Source: Hemibagrus wyckioides (taxonomy: Eukaryota; Chordata; Actinopteri; Siluriformes; Bagridae). Taken from it: 64,000 bases of DNA. The stretch covers positions 27,157,855 through 27,221,854 of the forward strand of contig NC_080715.1 of NCBI RefSeq assembly GCF_019097595.1. The letters run 5' to 3'. A program made the position numbers and the translations under genes. Below the pieces are notes generated by a model. The model worked only from the letters and a program-made list of their open reading frames with translations, did no database searches and was not told where the DNA came from. Every line of letters starts with the position of its first letter. Within the stretch, counting starts at the first letter, position 1. Below are positions 59,664 to 64,000 of the stretch, piece by piece.

Positions 59664-62195
59664 TGAGTGAGTGAGTGAGTGAGTGAGTGAGTGAGTGAAG
59701 AAGTGAATGGGTGAGTGAGTGAGTGAGTGAGTGAAGAAGTGAATGGGTGAGTGAGTGAGTGAGTGAGTGAGTGAGTGAAGAAGTGAATAGGTGAGTGAGT
59801 GAGTGAGTGAGTGAAGAAGTGAATAGGTGAGTGAGTGAGTGAGTGAGTGAAGAAGTGAATGGGTGAGTGAGTGAGTGAGTGAGTGAGTGAAGAAGTGAAT
59901 GGGTGAGTGAGTGAGTGAGTGAGTGAAGAAGTGAATGGGTGAGTGAGTGAGTGAGTGAGTGAAGAAGTGAATGGGTGAGTGAGTGAGTGAGTGAGTGAGT
60001 GAGTGAGTGAGTGAAGAAGTGAATGGGTGAGTGAGTGAGTGAGTGAGTGAGTGAAGAAGTGAATGGGTGAGTGAGTGAGTGAGTGAGTGAGTGAAGAAGT
60101 GAATGGGTGAGTGAGTGAGTGAGTGAGTGAAGAAGTGAATGGGTGAGTGAGTGAGTGAGTGAGTGAAGAAGTGAATGGGTGAGTGAGTGAGTGAGTGAGT
60201 GAGTGAAGAAGTGAATGGGTGAGTGAGTGAGTGAGTAAAGAAGTGAATGGGTGAGTGAGTGAGTGAGTGAGTAAAGAAGTGAATGGGTGAGTGAGTGAGT
60301 GAGTGAGTGAAGAAGTGAATGGGTGAGTGAGTGAGTGAGTGAGTGAGTGAAGAAGTGAATGGGTGAGTGAGTGAGTGAGTGAGTGAGTGAGTGAAGAAGT
60401 GAATGGGTGAGTGAGTGAGTGAGTGAGTGAGTGAAGAAGTGAATGGGTGAGTGAGTGAGTGAGTGAAGAAGTGAATGGGTGAGTGAGTGAGTGAAGAAGT
60501 GAATAGGTGAGTGAGTGAGTGAGTGAGTAAAGAAGTGAATGGGTGAGTGAGTGAGTGAGTGAGTGAGTGAATGAGTAAAGAAGTGAATGGGTGAGTGAGT
60601 GAGTGAAGAAGTGAATGGGTGAGTGAGTGAGTGAGTGAGTGAGGGAGGGAGGGAGGGAGTGAAGGAGTGAATATGTGAGTGAGTGAGTGAGTGAGTGAAG
60701 AAGTGAATAGGTGAGTGAGTGTGTGAGTGAAGAAGTGAATGGGTGAGTGAGTGAGTGAGTAAAGAAGTGAATGGGTGAGTGAGTGAGTGAGTGAAGAAGT
60801 GAATGGGTGAGTGAGTGAGTGAAGAAGTGAATAGGTGAGTGAGTGAGTGAGTGAGTGAAGAAGTGAATGGGTGAGTGAGTGAGTGAGTAAAGAAGTGAAT
60901 GGGTGAGTGAGTGAGTGAGTGAGTGAGTGAGTAAAGAAGTGAATGGGTGAGTGAGTGAGTGAGTGAGTGAAGAAGTGAATGGGTGAGTGAGTGAGTGAGT
61001 GAGTGAGTGAAGAAGTGAATGAGTGAGTGAGTGAGTGAAGAAGTGAATGGGTGAGTGAGTGAGTGAGTGAGTGAGTGAAGAAGTGAATGGGTGAGTGAGT
61101 GAGTGAGTGAGTGAGTGAGTGAGTGAGTGAGTGAGTGAGTGAAGAAGTGAATGGGTGAGTGAGTGAGTGAGTGAGGGAGGGAGGGAGGGAGGGAGTGAAG
61201 GAGTGAATGTGTGAGTGAGTGAAGAAGTGAATAGGTGAGTGAGTGAGTGAGTGAGTGAGTGAAGAAGTGAATGGGTGAGTGAGTGAGTGAGTGAGTAAAG
61301 AAGTGAATGGGTGAGTGAGTGAGTGAGTGAAGAAGTGAATGGGTGAGTGAGTGAGTGAGTGAGAGGGAGGGAGGGAGGGAGTGAAGGAGTGAATGTGTGA
61401 GTGAGTGAGTGAGTGAAGAAGTGAATGGGTGAGTGAGTGAGTGAGTGAGTAAAGAAGTGAATGGGTGAGTGAGTGAATGAGTGAGTGAAGAAGTGAATGG
61501 GTGAGTGAGTGAGGGAGGGAGGGAGGGAGGGAGGGAGGGAGTGAAGGAGTGAATGTGTGAGTGAGTGAGTGAGTGAGTGAGTGAGTAAGTGAAGAAGTGA
61601 ATGGGTGAGTGAGTGAGTGAGTGAGTGAGTGAGTGAGTGAGTGAGGGAGTGAATGAGTGAGGGAGTGAATGTGTGAATGAGTGAGTGAGTGAAGGAGTGA
61701 ATGTGTGAGTGAGTGAGTGAGTGAGTGAGTGAGTGAGTGAGGGAGTGAATGTGTGAGGGAGGGAGGGAGGGAGGGAGTGAAGGAGTGAATGTGTGAGTGA
61801 GTGAGTGAGGGAGTGAATGTGTGAGTGAGTGAGTGAGTGAGGGAGTGAATGTGTGAGTGAGTGAGTGAGTGAGTAAGTGAGGGAGTGAAGGAGTGAATGT
61901 GTGAGTGAGTAAGTGAGGGAGTGAAGGAGTGAATGTGTGAGTGAGTGAGTGAGGGAGTGAAGGAGTGAATGTGTGAGTGAGTGTGTGAGTGAGTGAGTGA
62001 GTGAGTGAAGGAGTGAATGTGTGAAGAAGTGAATGGGTGAGTGAGTGAGTGAGTGAGTGAGTGAGTGAGTGAAGAAGTGAATGGGTGAGTGAATGTGTGA
62101 GTGAGTGAGTGAGTGAGTAAGTGAATGAAGGGGTGAGTGAGTGAGTGAGTGAGTGAGTGAGTGAACAAGTGAATGAACAAGTGAGTGAGTGAGTG
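59664..62195. repeat. 2.5-kb GTGA-based satellite-like array
   Basis: Tandem GTGA tetranucleotides are broken at fairly regular 28-48 base intervals by variant blocks: AGAAGTGAATGG (dominant in the left two thirds), AAGGAGTGAATGTG (right third) and GGGAGGGAGGGA. This gives a higher-order repeat with two sub-domains. All minus frames stay open (SLTH repeats) because TCAC units contain no stop, so they are not evidence for a gene. Confidence 0.97.
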
Positions 62196-63440
62196 ACATT
62201 TGAAAAACAAAGCAAAATCAAACCTACATGCTGTAAATCTTATTTACACTACTATATCTAGTAAATATACAGCAGTATATAATGTACCTGTACCTGAACA
62301 TATCTGTATGTATTGTTTGTAAGGTCACTGGAAAGTCAGAATTTATTCAGAGCAATAAGCCAATGCACAATTTCTTTATTAAAATTATAAGACAGCTGTT
62401 ATTTTCCTTTCACTAAATACAACCATTTCTCTGAATCAACATATGCAGAGCCTCTTTAAAGCTGCTTTGCGACAATATCCGTTGTTAAAAGCTCTGTGCA
62501 AATTAAACTGAACTGAACTGAAATATTCTAAGCCCATAGAGCTGAAATGTTTCAGCAGGTTGAGTTACTCCTATGGCATTTTAGGACTATCGCAATTCTT
62601 CATATTCTCCCATTATCGTTGTGAAAATGATTTTCTCCCTCATAAATCGAGCACAAAAACTTCATCGCTCCAAAGCATGATCACACGACCTAGCTAAAGA
62701 ATTACAAAAGAAACAATATCTAAATTTAAGCTATAAAACCGTATCCTACTAAATATAGCGCTGTATTCCATTTCCCCTTCATATCTGTCTCGGTCTGTTG
62801 GACTATAGAATAAATGTGATATCAAAAGCATTTCAGAAGCCATGATATCTTTTTGCACAGTGGTGTTAAATTGAATGATGGTTCATTTTATCTCACCGCA
62901 GAGCATGATTTGGATCGTGATTCTGGCGACTGCATTAAACGGAGCTAATTGTCTCTTCCTGGATAATTTTGCACAGGGGATTTAGCTGAAAATGCCTATT
63001 CACTGCTGCTGTGATGGGATGAACCTGATTGGTAATGATGTTCGTGATCCTTCAGCACTCCACTGTCGCTATTTTTACCACGCTTCCTGTTATATCCCCT
63101 ATCATTACATCATCATCCTACAGTGCTGACACTCAGCATGGTGCTTGCATGGACTTGTGTTTTTTTTCTTAGTCGACATATCTTCAGCAAGAAATCCAAA
63201 CGTTATCCAAGCTCCCTTTTCTTTTTGGAGTTTTATCTGTGCTTTCAGCATAATGAGTACATCATTATGAGGTACAGCTCATGTTGGACGTTTGGGGGAC
63301 AACATTAGAGAGGCCAGATTAAGAGAGGAGAGTGAGTATATTGGAAGGAGAATGTTGGGCATGGAGCTGCCAGGCAGGAGGCAAAGAGGAAGGCCAAAGA
63401 GGAGGTATATGTATGGAATAAATAAGGATATAATGCTGAA
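62196..63440. other. Interval between the two GTGA arrays
   Basis: It holds a solo L2 tail at 62448-62522 (AAAGCTGCTTTGCGACAATA, AAACTGAACTGAACTGAA) and a LINE fragment at 63305-63425 on the plus strand (YIGRRMLGMELPGRQ). Otherwise AT-rich sequence with no recognised feature. Confidence 0.7.
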
Positions 63441-64000
63441 TGTGTGAGTGAGTGTGTGTGAGTGAGTGAGTGAATGAGTGAGTGAGAGAGTGAGTTAACG
63501 AGAGAGTGAGTGAGTGAATGTGTGAGTGAGTGAGTGTGTGAGTGAGTGAATGAGTGAGTGAATGAGTGAGTGAGAGAGTTAATGAGAGAGTGAGTGAGTG
63601 AGTGTGTTAGTGTGTGAGTGAGTGTGTGTGTGTGTTAGTGTGTGAGTGAGTGTGTGTGTGTGTGTGAGTGTGTAAGTGAGTGAGTGAGTGTGTGAGTGTG
63701 TGAGTGAGTGAGTATGTGAGTGTGTGTGTGTGTGTGTGTGAGTGAGTGAGTGAGTGTGTGTGAGTGTGTGAGTGAGTGAGTGAGTGTGTGAGTGAGTGAG
63801 TGAGTCAGTGTGTGAGTGAGTGAGTGAATGTGTGAGTGAGTTAGCAAGAGAGTGAATGTGTGAGTGAGTGAGTGAATGTGTGAGTGAGTGAGTGAGTGAG
63901 TGAATGATTGAGTGAATAAGTGTGAGTGAGTGAATGTGTGAGTGAGTGGGTGAGTGAGTGTGTGAGTGAGTGAGTGAGTGAGTGAATGATTGAGTGAATA
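63441..64000. repeat. Second GTGA/GT array, runs off the right edge
   Basis: Mixed GAGT, GTGT and GAATGAGT units lack the AGAAGTGAATGG blocks of the first array. The array is not complete in this window. Confidence 0.95.

Noticed and set aside
59576..62221. Three overlapping minus-strand open frames of 851-881 codons (SLTH-rich proteins).
   Set aside because: They are translations of the GTGA/TCAC tandem array, open in all three frames because the unit has no stop. There is no start context, splice signal or family resemblance.

Overview
The window is eukaryotic, from a teleost fish. Split exons with GT/AG junctions, Tc1/mariner and Tigger-like DNA transposons, L2-type LINE tails, tRNA-derived SINEs and long microsatellites show this. 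The SINE (A box and B box visible, ending in an ATAAAGGCTTCTT-like tail) resembles one I associate with catfishes and related otophysans. The lineage is therefore inferred, not proven.

The only host gene I can support is the 5' part of a parathyroid hormone 2 receptor gene (pth2r, class B GPCR) on the minus strand. Seven coding exons run right to left: 42752-42817, 38716-38815, 25382-25492, 24957-25072, 24770-24867, 20388-20574 and 1486-1639. Their splice phases agree at every junction. Together they encode 277 codons plus one base: signal peptide, six-cysteine hormone-binding domain, TM1, TM2, TM3 and the start of TM4. The remaining exons (TM4 to the C-terminal tail) would lie to the left of the window. 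A CpG-rich block at about 42960-43440 upstream of exon 1 is the likely promoter region.

Intron 6 (18.7 kb) holds minisatellites, Tc1 relics, SINEs, a decayed Ty3/gypsy pol fragment, a ~0.5 kb near-identical direct duplication, and a 1248-bp Tc1-like element with an uninterrupted 343-residue transposase. Intron 5 holds one Tigger-like non-autonomous element. Its inverted relative sits in intron 2, so the pair brackets exons 3-5. Intron 2 (13.2 kb) also holds nested Tc1 elements, a second Tigger-like MITE, a 1.96-kb element with long inverted arms, and no further exon that I could see. An L2-type LINE with reverse-transcriptase motifs at 35.7-37.4 kb is also in intron 2.

Upstream of pth2r (43.4-64 kb) I see no host gene. 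This part consists of repeats: Tc1 relics, SINEs, LINE 3' ends, tetranucleotide tracts, a 2.5-kb GTGA-based array (59664-62195) and a related array running off the right edge. The long open frames in the GTGA array come from its repeat structure and are not genes. I found no convincing new multi-gene system. The most interesting leads are structural: inverted repeats around exons 3-5, the foldback element, a minisatellite born from an L2 3'UTR, and the possibly intact Tc1 copy.
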